Source: Acidimicrobiales bacterium (GTDB lineage: Bacteria > Actinomycetota > Acidimicrobiia > Acidimicrobiales > SZUA-35). From it: 64,000 nt of DNA. The DNA lies in assembly GCA_020630065.1 (NCBI GenBank), contig JAHDCC010000002.1:113646-177645 (forward strand), written 5' to 3'. The notes beneath the pieces were generated by a model. That model did not search any database and was not told where the DNA came from. It saw only the letters and a list, made by a program, of their open reading frames with translations. The position numbers and the translations under genes are program-made. Below, in pieces: positions 9,245 through 16,077 of the stretch. Positions within the stretch are counted from its first letter, which is position 1, and the number at the start of each line of letters is the position of its first letter.

Positions 9245-10750
9245 ATGTTTCAATCTCTCACTAACAAATTCGAAGGCATCTTTGAACGCCTATCCAAAAA
9301 AGGTGTTCTGTCCGAGGCCGATGTAGACGAAGCGCTCCGAGAAATCCGGATCGCCCTACTTGAAGCCGACGTCAACCTGTCGGTGGTTAAAAGCCTCCGG
9401 TCGAGGATTAAAGAGCGCGCCGTTGGTGAAGAAGTCCACAAGGCCTTAAATCCGGCCCAACAAGTCGTCAAGATCGTCAACGAGGAACTCACCGCGAGTT
9501 TGGGCGGCGAAACTATCTCGATCAAATACGCCTCGAAGCCGCCGACCGTTGTCATGATGGCCGGACTTCAGGGGTCTGGTAAAACTACCAGCACTGGTAA
9601 GTTGGCGAAATGGTTCAAGGCTCAGGGACGTAACCCGCTCCTTGTCGGTGCCGACTTGCAACGTCCGGCCGCCGTTGACCAGCTTCGCACTCTGGGTGAA
9701 CAGGTCGGAGTTCCAGTATTTAGCGACCCATCGAACCCGGTGCAAGCCGCCTCGATGGCTATCGACGAAGCCCGCAATACGGGTCGTGACGTCGTAATCG
9801 TCGACACCGCCGGCCGATTGGCTATCGATGAAGTGTTGATGGAGGAAGTCCGCCAGATATCAGATGCGGTCACCCCCGACTACACGTTCCTCGTTGTCGA
9901 CGCTATGACGGGTCAAGACGCCGTCAACGTTGCCGAAGCGTTCAACGACAAACTTTCACTCGACGGTGTGATTCTTACCAAACTCGACGGCGACGCCCGT
10001 GGTGGTGCTGCTCTCTCGGTTAAAGAAGTTGTTGGTAAACCGATCGCTTTTGCCGGTACCGGTGAAAAACTCGACGAGTTCGACCTTTTCCACCCCGATC
10101 GTATGGCCAGCCGAATCCTCGGTATGGGTGACGTTCTTACCTTAATCGAAAAAGCGGAAGACACGTTCGAGAAAGAGCAGGCTGAAGAGACTGCGGCTCG
10201 GATGCTTGAAGGCCAGTTCACGCTCGACGATTTTGTTGACACGATGCGGCAGCTCAAAAAAATGGGGCCACTGCAAAACTTGGTCGGAATGATGCCTGGC
10301 TTGCCTAAAGAGGCTCGTGACGTAGAGATCGACGACCGAGAAGTTGCTCGACTCGAAGCGATTGTTATGTCTATGACGCCCACTGAGCGGACTCAGCCCG
10401 AGTTGATCGACGCCAGTCGACGGGCCCGTATCGCCCAAGGTTCGGGCGTGAACCCGAGCGCTGTTTCCGATCTGGTCAAGCAGTTCATGCAGATGCGTAA
10501 AATGATGAAACGCTTCGGAGACGCTGGCACAAAGAAGATAAAGAAGAACCGAAAAAAGCGCGACAAGAAGAAAAACAAGAACAAGGGTCGTGGAGGTCGA
10601 ACCACCCCGAGAGGTGGCGGTCGGGTCACTCCAAAAGCTACCAAGCTGAAGAGTAAGAAAGGTCTAACGCTTCCCGGTTTGGACCAAATAAGTGACCGTC
10701 AGCTCGAAGAGTTCGGTGAGAACTTGGAAAGCATGAACAACGACCAATAA
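9245..10750 (+). CDS. ffh: Signal recognition particle protein Ffh
   Basis: Ffh is the SRP GTPase that binds signal sequences and 4.5S RNA. The N domain is at about residues 1-85. The G domain carries GLQGSGKTTSTGKL, DTAGRL and TKLDGDARGG. The Met-rich M domain runs from about 300 to 430, with the RNA-binding SRRARIAQGSG motif. At 501 residues it is longer than the usual 430-450, because of a C-terminal tail (about 425-470) very rich in Lys, Arg and Gly, then a short acidic end. The tail could add RNA or ribosome affinity; this is inference. It is followed by a 232-bp gap with hairpins before rpsP. Confidence 0.98.
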   Translation: MFQSLTNKFEGIFERLSKKGVLSEADVDEALREIRIALLEADVNLSVVKSLRSRIKERAVGEEVHKALNPAQQVVKIVNEELTASLGGETISIKYASKPPTVVMMAGLQGSGKTTSTGKLAKWFKAQGRNPLLVGADLQRPAAVDQLRTLGEQVGVPVFSDPSNPVQAASMAIDEARNTGRDVVIVDTAGRLAIDEVLMEEVRQISDAVTPDYTFLVVDAMTGQDAVNVAEAFNDKLSLDGVILTKLDGDARGGAALSVKEVVGKPIAFAGTGEKLDEFDLFHPDRMASRILGMGDVLTLIEKAEDTFEKEQAEETAARMLEGQFTLDDFVDTMRQLKKMGPLQNLVGMMPGLPKEARDVEIDDREVARLEAIVMSMTPTERTQPELIDASRRARIAQGSGVNPSAVSDLVKQFMQMRKMMKRFGDAGTKKIKKNRKKRDKKKNKNKGRGGRTTPRGGGRVTPKATKLKSKKGLTLPGLDQISDRQLEEFGENLESMNNDQ

Positions 10751-10837
10751 CAAATCCGTACCAACCTTGACGCCGATGTTACGGACAGTCGGCAAGCTGG
10801 TGGAGCTGACGGTTAGGGGCGCTACGCTCATACAGTG

Positions 10838-10869
10838 CTCAATTCGCCTTGCCTGGCAAGCTAATTGAG
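10838..10869 (+). terminator. Hairpin between ffh and rpsP, possible terminator
   Basis: An outer 7-bp stem (10838-10844 with 10863-10869) encloses an inner 5-bp stem (10848-10852 with 10856-10860). It is followed by a T-rich but interrupted run, 10870-10890. It may end ffh transcription or belong to the rpsP leader. There is no continuous U-tract, so termination is not certain. Confidence 0.4.
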
Positions 10870-10896
10870 TTGTGTTAGTTTATTTCTTGTTCCTCA

Positions 10897-10924
10897 AGGG
10901 GCAAGAGTTGCCTCTACGAGAGGC
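10897..10924 (+). promoter_or_regulatory. Alternative hairpins in the rpsP leader
   Basis: Segment 10897-10904 pairs with 10908-10915 (8 bp, one G-T), while 10910-10915 also pairs perfectly with 10919-10924 (6 bp). The two hairpins share bases 10910-10915, so they exclude each other. They lie 59 bp before the S16 start. This is the geometry of an attenuator or a translation-control leader, but no terminator U-tract follows. Confidence 0.35.
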
Positions 10925-10982
10925 TAGATCGCAAGACCATAAAGATTCAAGTCCTAACTTGTAGGCAAGAAGAGAGATTCCT

Positions 10983-11324
10983 GTGGCTGTTCGACTCCGT
11001 CTCATGCGGATGGGTAAAAAGAAGCAACCGGTTTACCGTGTAGTGGCGGCAGACACCCGCTCGCCTCGAGACGGACGGTTCATTCAGATCGTTGGTACAT
11101 ACAACCCTCGTACCGAACCATCGTTGATCAACATCGATAACGCAAAAGCCGTCCGATGGTTGCGAGAAGGCGCTCAGCCATCCGAGCGTGTCCAAAAAAT
11201 TCTGGAGCTATCAGGCGCATGGTCAGCGTTCAAAGATGGCACGTCGGTTGAAGATCTTGAAGCTGCCGCTGCCAAAGCAGCCGAAGCCGAAGCGGTTGAA
11301 ACAGCTGAGGCTGTCGACGCGTGA
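10983..11324 (+). CDS. rpsP: 30S ribosomal protein S16
   Basis: A 113-residue S16. The conserved N-terminus MAVRLRLMRMGKKKQPVYR and the GTYNP and ALRWL-like (AVRWLREGAQPS) motifs are present, followed by an Ala/Glu-rich C-terminal tail of about 30 residues typical of actinobacteria. The start is GTG with AAGAGAGA upstream. It heads the translation-coupled operon rpsP-KH-rimM-trmD: the stop overlaps the next GTG start by 4 bp. S16 binds 16S rRNA early in 30S assembly, and RimM, encoded two genes on, helps mature the same part of the 30S subunit. Confidence 0.98.
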   Translation: MAVRLRLMRMGKKKQPVYRVVAADTRSPRDGRFIQIVGTYNPRTEPSLINIDNAKAVRWLREGAQPSERVQKILELSGAWSAFKDGTSVEDLEAAAAKAAEAEAVETAEAVDA

Positions 11325-11575
11325 GCACATCACCTGCGCCAACAGCTGAAGCTGTTCTGTTGCACCTCTGCCAGTCGATGGTTAGCCAGCCCGACGACGT
11401 CTCTATCGAGACAACCGCCGATGGCGACAACGTTCGTCTAGATGTTCGAGTCAACCAAGACGACATGGGCCGAGTTATCGGTCGACGAGGTCGAGTAGCT
11501 TCAGCTATTCGTACCGTCGTTGGTGCGGCTGCGGCAAAAGATGGCGTATCGACCGAGGTCGAGTTCGTCGAGTGA
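11321..11575 (+). CDS. khpA: KH-domain RNA-binding protein (KhpA/YlqC family)
   Basis: An 84-residue single KH domain protein. The RNA-contacting GxxG loop is in VIGRRGR (about residues 49-55). Family members bind RNA, often as a dimer with a Jag/KhpB partner, and affect cell division and translation. The position between rpsP and rimM is the standard one in Gram-positive bacteria. GTG start inside the rpsP stop; its own stop overlaps the rimM start, so translation is probably coupled across all three genes. Confidence 0.93.
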   Translation: MSTSPAPTAEAVLLHLCQSMVSQPDDVSIETTADGDNVRLDVRVNQDDMGRVIGRRGRVASAIRTVVGAAAAKDGVSTEVEFVE

Positions 11576-12087
11576 GTCCAGCTAGCTCGGAAGGCTCCGA
11601 GTTGCTTGAAGTAGGCTATATCGGCAAAGCGAACGGGCTTGCCGGTGGTGTAGTCGTAACATTAGTTACCGACCGTGTCCAGGAGCGTACCGCTCCTGGC
11701 GCTCGTCTTTTTGCTGAAACCGAATGGCTTGAGGTTTCGTCGGCCCGGCCACATAAAGACCGATGGGTGATCACCTTCGCTGGTCTCACCAGCAGAGAAG
11801 ACATCGAACCCTTACGGGGCCGGGTGCTGACAGCGGAACCGATCGACGATCCAGATGAACTATTCGTTCACGCCTTGATCGGCTGTTCGGTTCACGACGT
11901 CGACGGTAATGATCACGGTGAGGTGGTCTCGGTAGTGGCAAACCCAGCGTCAGATCTGCTTGAACTTGCATCAGGGAAACTGGTGCCTCTCGCTTTTTAT
12001 GTTTCTCACGACCAGTCGACGATAGTGGTTGACGTTCCCGCCGGTTTGTTGGATGACGAAGCTGTGGTCGTCGACCGAAACGACTAG
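11572..12087 (+). CDS. rimM: Ribosome maturation factor RimM
   Basis: RimM (171 residues) assists maturation of the 30S head and binds S19. The N-terminal domain starts LEVGYIGKANGLAGGV, matching the family's GxIxxxHGLxG pattern with Asn instead of His, and the C-terminal PRC-barrel domain has GCSVHDVDG and LLELASG. It starts with GTG overlapping the KH gene stop, and trmD follows after 12 bp. The rimM-trmD pair is almost universal in bacteria. Confidence 0.95.
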   Translation: MSPASSEGSELLEVGYIGKANGLAGGVVVTLVTDRVQERTAPGARLFAETEWLEVSSARPHKDRWVITFAGLTSREDIEPLRGRVLTAEPIDDPDELFVHALIGCSVHDVDGNDHGEVVSVVANPASDLLELASGKLVPLAFYVSHDQSTIVVDVPAGLLDDEAVVVDRND

Positions 12088-12099
12088 GGGAGTGCTCGT

Positions 12100-12828
12100 G
12101 TGCGTATAGATATTCTCACAATCTTCCCGGACCTGGTCGAGGGTTTCGCATCGACTTCACTACTTGGCAAAGCCAGACGAGAAGGCATTATCGATGTAAA
12201 TATTCACGACTTGCGGTCGGTTGCCATCGACCCTCATCGTTCGGTCGACGATAGCCCATTCGGGGGCGGCGCTGGCATGGTTCTAAAGCCGGAACCGATC
12301 TTTGACACGGTAGAAAAGGTCAACCCGCCTCGCCCGTTGCTGTATCTATCTCCATCAGGTCGTCGCCTGGACCAGGCGTATGCCCAAGAACTTTCCGAAC
12401 TGGATGGATTCTCGTTACTTTGCGGCCGGTATGAAGGCGTTGATGAACGAGTGCGAGAACACCTCGTAGATGGCGAAATATCGATTGGCGACTACGTGCT
12501 TGCCGGAGGCGAGATTGCGGCCGGGGTAGTACTTGAAGCGGTTGGCCGGTTGGTGCCCGGAATGTTAGGAAACTATGATTCGGTCGAGGAAGAATCATTC
12601 TCAGACGGCTTAGTCGAGTATCCGCACTACACTCGACCTGCTACGTTTCGGAGTTGGGAGACCCCAGAGGTCCTGCTTTCCGGCAATCACAAACGGATCG
12701 AAGATTGGCGAAAAGCTCAAGCTTTAGCCCGCACCATCAAGTGGCGTCCAGATCTAATCGAGACTCGTGGTGGGCTGTCGGATAGCGACCGTCGTCTCCT
12801 CGCCGAGTTCGATCTCGACGAAACCTAG
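12100..12828 (+). CDS. trmD: tRNA (guanine-N1)-methyltransferase TrmD
   Basis: TrmD is a SPOUT-fold enzyme that uses S-adenosylmethionine to methylate G37 of tRNAs and so prevents frameshifting. The 242-residue sequence has the N-terminal DILTIFPDLVEG, the substrate loop DDSPFGGGAGMVLKPEP, LCGRYEGVDERV and the knot motif SIGDYVLAGGE. GTG start with AGGGGAG 8 bp upstream. It closes the rpsP operon. Confidence 0.98.
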   Translation: MRIDILTIFPDLVEGFASTSLLGKARREGIIDVNIHDLRSVAIDPHRSVDDSPFGGGAGMVLKPEPIFDTVEKVNPPRPLLYLSPSGRRLDQAYAQELSELDGFSLLCGRYEGVDERVREHLVDGEISIGDYVLAGGEIAAGVVLEAVGRLVPGMLGNYDSVEEESFSDGLVEYPHYTRPATFRSWETPEVLLSGNHKRIEDWRKAQALARTIKWRPDLIETRGGLSDSDRRLLAEFDLDET

Positions 12829-12940
12829 ACTAGCTCAATATGAATATCGCTACGGGCGTTAGTAGTGTTGCGACGGGCCGGCGGTCCGAATAGGTGGCTT
12901 GAAATCGGTATTATAAGTGCATGGGGGAGAAGCAGCGAAT

Positions 12941-13570
12941 ATGGCGACGTTAGTTGGTAGAAAGCCGAAAGTCGCAGTTGCTTGGCTTGCCCTGGCGTTT
13001 GGACTCTTGTTCGGCTCGATCTTTCTAGGAGTGGGTCTAGTCGTTCGGGCGAATATAACCCCGTACGAAGGGGGAGTCACGACCGAAGGCGTGGTTGTCG
13101 ACGCCGTTGAGGAGAGAGATTCTGACGGTGATAGAACCTTTAGCGCGGTTGTCGAATTTCAACACGCCGAAACGGGGGAAACTTTTACCGCGGTTGGCTC
13201 AGTCAGCAGCTCGTCAGCTCCGACGATTGGTGACACCCGGACGGTCTCTTACTTGGTGGATTCACCATCTGAAGCACGAGTCATCGAACACCAATGGTTT
13301 CCCTGGATATTCATTGTCATAGGGGCCGGTGTTCTCAGTCTCGTCGCTGTTGGCCTTCTGCGGGCCGGTCTTCGTCAGGTGCTCTCCTTGCGAGGCATCC
13401 AGAGGAACGGCGAGTTGGGCTCGCCGGCCTCTGATGTGGACGCTTCAGCGCCTAGAGACGCTGTTAGCGGTTCGTCGGATGATGTGTATCAACCGTTCGG
13501 ACAAGACGACGATTCGATACAAGACGAGTCAATACAGGACGGACCGATCACGGGAGGCCCCCTAGAATAA
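12941..13570 (+). CDS. DUF3592-like membrane protein
   Basis: A 209-residue protein with transmembrane segments near residues 11-35 and about 120-143. Between them is an extracytoplasmic beta-rich domain containing RTFSAVVEFQ and GETFTAVGS, the pattern of DUF3592 proteins. The C-terminal 50 residues are Asp/Ser-rich. The ATG at 12941 is chosen because GGGGGAG lies 11 bp upstream; an in-frame start at 12917 adds 8 residues. Function is unknown. It sits between trmD and rplS, where a housekeeping gene is not usual. Confidence 0.75.
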   Translation: MATLVGRKPKVAVAWLALAFGLLFGSIFLGVGLVVRANITPYEGGVTTEGVVVDAVEERDSDGDRTFSAVVEFQHAETGETFTAVGSVSSSSAPTIGDTRTVSYLVDSPSEARVIEHQWFPWIFIVIGAGVLSLVAVGLLRAGLRQVLSLRGIQRNGELGSPASDVDASAPRDAVSGSSDDVYQPFGQDDDSIQDESIQDGPITGGPLE

Positions 13571-13590
13571 CGACGCATACGAGTCAGTTA

Positions 13591-13619
13591 GTTGCAAAAC
13601 CCGCGCGGTGGGGTGCAAC
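13591..13619 (+). promoter_or_regulatory. Hairpin in the rplS leader
   Basis: A 6-bp stem (13591-13596 with 13614-13619) with three further inner C-G pairs, 77 bp before the L19 start. L19 leader structures are known in other bacteria, but I cannot match this one to a described family. Confidence 0.25.
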
Positions 13620-13695
13620 CGGGCTAGTTGGCTCGTACTATTGACTAGTCGTTAATCGCGGGCCGCAGGTTCGCATATAAGTAGTAGGATCTGGA

Positions 13696-14040
13696 ATGAA
13701 CCCCACACAGCTAGTAGAGCAAGATCTCCTCCGAACAGATCTGCCTGAATTTGCTCCTGGTGACACTGTCAAAGTTCACGTGAAAGTAGTTGAGGGCAAG
13801 CGTCAACGTATCCAGGTTTTTGAGGGCGCAGTCATCGCCCGTCGTGGGTTCGGTCTAGGCGAAACGTTCACCGTGCGGAAGCTCAGCTTCGGCGTGGGAG
13901 TAGAGCGTTGTTTCCCTATCAACTCACCTATCATCGACAAGATCGAAGTGAAGACTCAAGGCGACGTACGCCGAGCTAAGCTGTACTACCTGCGTGACCG
14001 CGTAGGCAAGTCTGCGAAGATCAAAGAAAAGCGTAACTAA
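13696..14040 (+). CDS. rplS: 50S ribosomal protein L19
   Basis: A 114-residue L19. Conserved segments include [45 protein letters not shown] and [19 protein letters not shown]. It lies at the 30S-50S interface. It is followed directly by DUF2469; the lepB and rnhB genes that lie here in many actinobacteria are absent. Confidence 0.98.
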   Translation: MNPTQLVEQDLLRTDLPEFAPGDTVKVHVKVVEGKRQRIQVFEGAVIARRGFGLGETFTVRKLSFGVGVERCFPINSPIIDKIEVKTQGDVRRAKLYYLRDRVGKSAKIKEKRN

Positions 14041-14072
14041 GCTAACGCAACATTCGGCAGGGATTTGCTGTA

Positions 14073-14360
14073 GTGAGTAGCGAAGATCTTGAGAAGTACG
14101 AAGCGGAAATCCAGCTAGCCCTGGTCAAAGAGTATCGCGACGTCATGCCGATGTTTTCCTACGTCGTCGAGACCGAACGTCGATTTTATTTGGCGAATAA
14201 GGTCGAGCAAGAAGAAGACCCGGAGTCGGGTTTTGTCACCTATAACCTGACCGATGCTTGGGTATGGGACATGTACCGCCAGTCGAGGTTCTTGACCTCC
14301 GTCCAGATTTCGAGTTCTCGGGGAATCTCCATTGAGGAACTTCCCGCTTCTGAAGTTTGA
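14073..14360 (+). CDS. DUF2469 family protein
   Basis: A 95-residue acidic protein of the actinobacterium-specific DUF2469 family, recognisable from EDLEKYEAEIQLALVKEYRD and the FSYVVETERRFYLANKV segment. Function is unknown. The gene is conserved next to rnhB and yraN in actinobacteria, and here it directly precedes yraN, whose TTG start overlaps its stop. GTG start. It is good evidence for the phylum. Confidence 0.93.
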   Translation: MSSEDLEKYEAEIQLALVKEYRDVMPMFSYVVETERRFYLANKVEQEEDPESGFVTYNLTDAWVWDMYRQSRFLTSVQISSSRGISIEELPASEV

Positions 14361-14710
14361 CCGGGCGTAATCAACAAATCGGTCGATGGGGCGAAGACCT
14401 GGCGGCTCGTTGGTACCTCGAACACGGATTCGACGTCGTTGAACAAAACTGGACGGTCAACGAAGGCGAGCTGGATCTCATAGCCATCGATAGGGATTCT
14501 TCTACCGTTGTGTTCTGTGAGGTGAAGACTCGCACATCAAGTCGGTTCGGGACCGGTGCAGAAGCCGTCACCAAGACCAAGCAGCGCCAGGTCAGAAAAG
14601 TGGCGATGCTGTGGCTACAACAGCACAACGAACGGTTCAACGACATCCGATTTGACGTGGCGTCAGTCGATGGTGACGGTGACGTGAACTTGATTGAAGG
14701 CTGCTTCTAG
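14357..14710 (+). CDS. YraN/UPF0102 endonuclease-like protein
   Basis: A 117-residue UPF0102 protein with a restriction-endonuclease-like fold. It has IGRWGEDLAARWYLE, the acidic residues of NEGELDLIAID and the core VVFCEVKTR (ExK), matching the PD-(D/E)xK nuclease pattern. The substrate is not known. The start is TTG, overlapping the DUF2469 stop by 4 bp. In actinobacteria it is typically followed by comM and dprA, which here lie 1.3 kb on. Confidence 0.93.
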   Translation: MTGRNQQIGRWGEDLAARWYLEHGFDVVEQNWTVNEGELDLIAIDRDSSTVVFCEVKTRTSSRFGTGAEAVTKTKQRQVRKVAMLWLQQHNERFNDIRFDVASVDGDGDVNLIEGCF

Positions 14711-14778
14711 GCAGGCGAGACAATAGTCACCATTTGCTTCGACTGGGAGATAGTTCTGTCGTGAGGTACGCTTACTAG

Positions 14779-15150
14779 GTGAGCGTTTCCGACCCGATAG
14801 CCGAAGAACTACAGACAGATCCAGTGGAGATCCAAGTAGAACCGCTTTCTGGGCAGGAAGAGCAAGAGGAAGCCCAACGAGGATTTAGCCGTTCGGTAAT
14901 CATCTCCGGTGTGCGGTGCCTGATCACCTACATAATTTTGCCGTTTGTTTTTCCGACCGCTCTCGGCGCTCTTGGCCCAGCATTGGGGCTTGTCGTCGGA
15001 ACGATAGCGCTGGTATCGAACGTGTTTAGTATCCGTCGGTTCTGGCGGGCCAATCACCCGTGGCGTAAGCCAATCACCGTCATCCATCTTGGGGTCATCG
15101 CACTGCTGGTCTATCTGATGGTGCGAGACATTCAGCATCTGCTGGGCTAG
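14779..15150 (+). CDS. Small multi-pass membrane protein
   Basis: A 123-residue protein with a soluble acidic N-terminus of about 35 residues and three predicted transmembrane segments (about 41-60, 65-83, 97-117). The basic segment between helices two and three (RRFWRANHPWRK) should face the cytoplasm. No enzymatic motif is seen. GTG start with poor ribosome-binding site. The 3' end overlaps nothing on its own strand; a convergent zinc-ribbon gene follows. Confidence 0.7.
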   Translation: MSVSDPIAEELQTDPVEIQVEPLSGQEEQEEAQRGFSRSVIISGVRCLITYIILPFVFPTALGALGPALGLVVGTIALVSNVFSIRRFWRANHPWRKPITVIHLGVIALLVYLMVRDIQHLLG

Positions 15151-15168
15151 TCGTCTTCGCTGTTCGGC

Positions 15169-15429
15169 TTAATGTCGGGAGCGGTTATTCCAGCAGGCCC
15201 GGTGCCAGTGGCGGCGTAGGTCGGGAGCTGACCTGGGTACCGCAACCATATGCCCCATCCCGGCTGGGATAAATCGGTTACAACCTGGGCAGAGATATTC
15301 TTTAGTTGCCTGGTATGGCTGAACAAACCTGGTTTCAGTGTCATCGGTGTCGGACGGATCGGGGGCGCGGCGAGGCCCTGTATGTTTCGGTCTTTTCTTT
15401 TTTGGTTTCTTCTTTTTGGAACGAGACAT
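15169..15429 (-). CDS. Small zinc-ribbon-like protein of actinobacterial type
   Basis: An 86-residue protein with a very basic N-terminus (SRSKKKKPKKKRP) and a compact metal-site pattern: CPGC at about residues 48-51, GMGH, then HWHRACW near the end. Homologues are common in actinobacteria and often labelled, without good support, as ATP/GTP-binding proteins; I see no nucleotide-binding motif. A Cys2-His/Cys zinc site is inferred. The basic tail suggests nucleic-acid contact. An overlapping frame on the same strand (to 15464) is less likely. Confidence 0.8.
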   Translation of the reverse strand: MSRSKKKKPKKKRPKHTGPRRAPDPSDTDDTETRFVQPYQATKEYLCPGCNRFIPAGMGHMVAVPRSAPDLRRHWHRACWNNRSRH

Positions 15430-15445
15430 AGCGGTGTGCCGGGAA

Positions 15446-15556
15446 TTATCCGAAAATAACCCAAGTTAAGAGGGCGGCCACGACGAAAAACGCGGAAGCC
15501 ACAAACCAGTAATCACTAGGACGGGCTTTATATTTACGGTTCGGATCGAATCCCAT
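15446..15556 (-). CDS. 36-residue single-pass membrane protein
   Basis: A very short gene. The N-terminus MGFDPNRKYKARPSDYW is basic, followed by one hydrophobic helix of about 19 residues (FVASAFFVVAALLTWVIFG) reaching the stop. The sequence pattern, a charged cytoplasmic head with one clean transmembrane helix and no frame breaks, looks like a real small membrane protein. It lies 16 bp upstream of the zinc-ribbon gene on the same strand and probably shares its transcript. It is divergent from the cytochrome gene. Confidence 0.7.
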   Translation of the reverse strand: MGFDPNRKYKARPSDYWFVASAFFVVAALLTWVIFG

Positions 15557-15576
15557 TGTTCAAGTATGGCTAGGAT

Positions 15577-15936
15577 GTGGCGATGATGGCGAATAAAGGC
15601 ATATGGATTTTTCCGGTTGTGGTACTGGTAAGTGTTTTCTTGGCGGCTTGTGGCGATTCGACGGCTGCTCCCACGTTCGACTCGAGCGATTCAGAACTCG
15701 TAACTGGCCAGGAAATTTACAGCAACAACTGTTCTCGATGTCACCTCAATGACGGTGCGGGTGGTTCTGGTGTTCAGCTGAATGAAGGTAAGGTTTTGGC
15801 GTCATACCCAGACGCAGCCGACCAGCGGGCATTCATCGTCGAGGGTAATGGCCGGATGCCGGGATTTGGTGGGAGCCTTTCGGATGCCGAGATTGACGCG
15901 GTTGTGCGTTACACCCGTGAAGTCCTAGCAGAGTAA
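15577..15936 (+). CDS. Lipoprotein c-type cytochrome (single haem)
   Basis: A 119-residue protein with a signal peptide ending in the lipobox LAAC (Cys25), so it is anchored outside the membrane. The mature part has one haem c site, CSRCH (Cys52-His56), and a distal methionine candidate in GRMPGFGG, giving a class I monohaem cytochrome. The GTG at 15577 or the ATG at 15583 could start it. It stands alone, so its redox partner (for example a terminal oxidase) is elsewhere. No CcmF/ResB-type maturation gene is in the window. Confidence 0.9.
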   Translation: MAMMANKGIWIFPVVVLVSVFLAACGDSTAAPTFDSSDSELVTGQEIYSNNCSRCHLNDGAGGSGVQLNEGKVLASYPDAADQRAFIVEGNGRMPGFGGSLSDAEIDAVVRYTREVLAE

Positions 15937-16077
15937 GCCTGAAGAGGTTGTAACTCTGAGACTGTCACAGTAGCCGTCTACAGTAAATTTTGTAGTGACC
16001 GCCGACGTTGTTCGGCCTTGTGGCTTGAAGCCGCCCTAATTCTTTATGGCGATGTTTATCGCCGAGGCGGTAGAGAA

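Noticed and set aside
15147-15464. 105-codon alternative frame over the zinc-ribbon gene
   Set aside because: Lacks the CPGC...HWHxxCW pattern; the 86-residue frame matches a known actinobacterial protein type.
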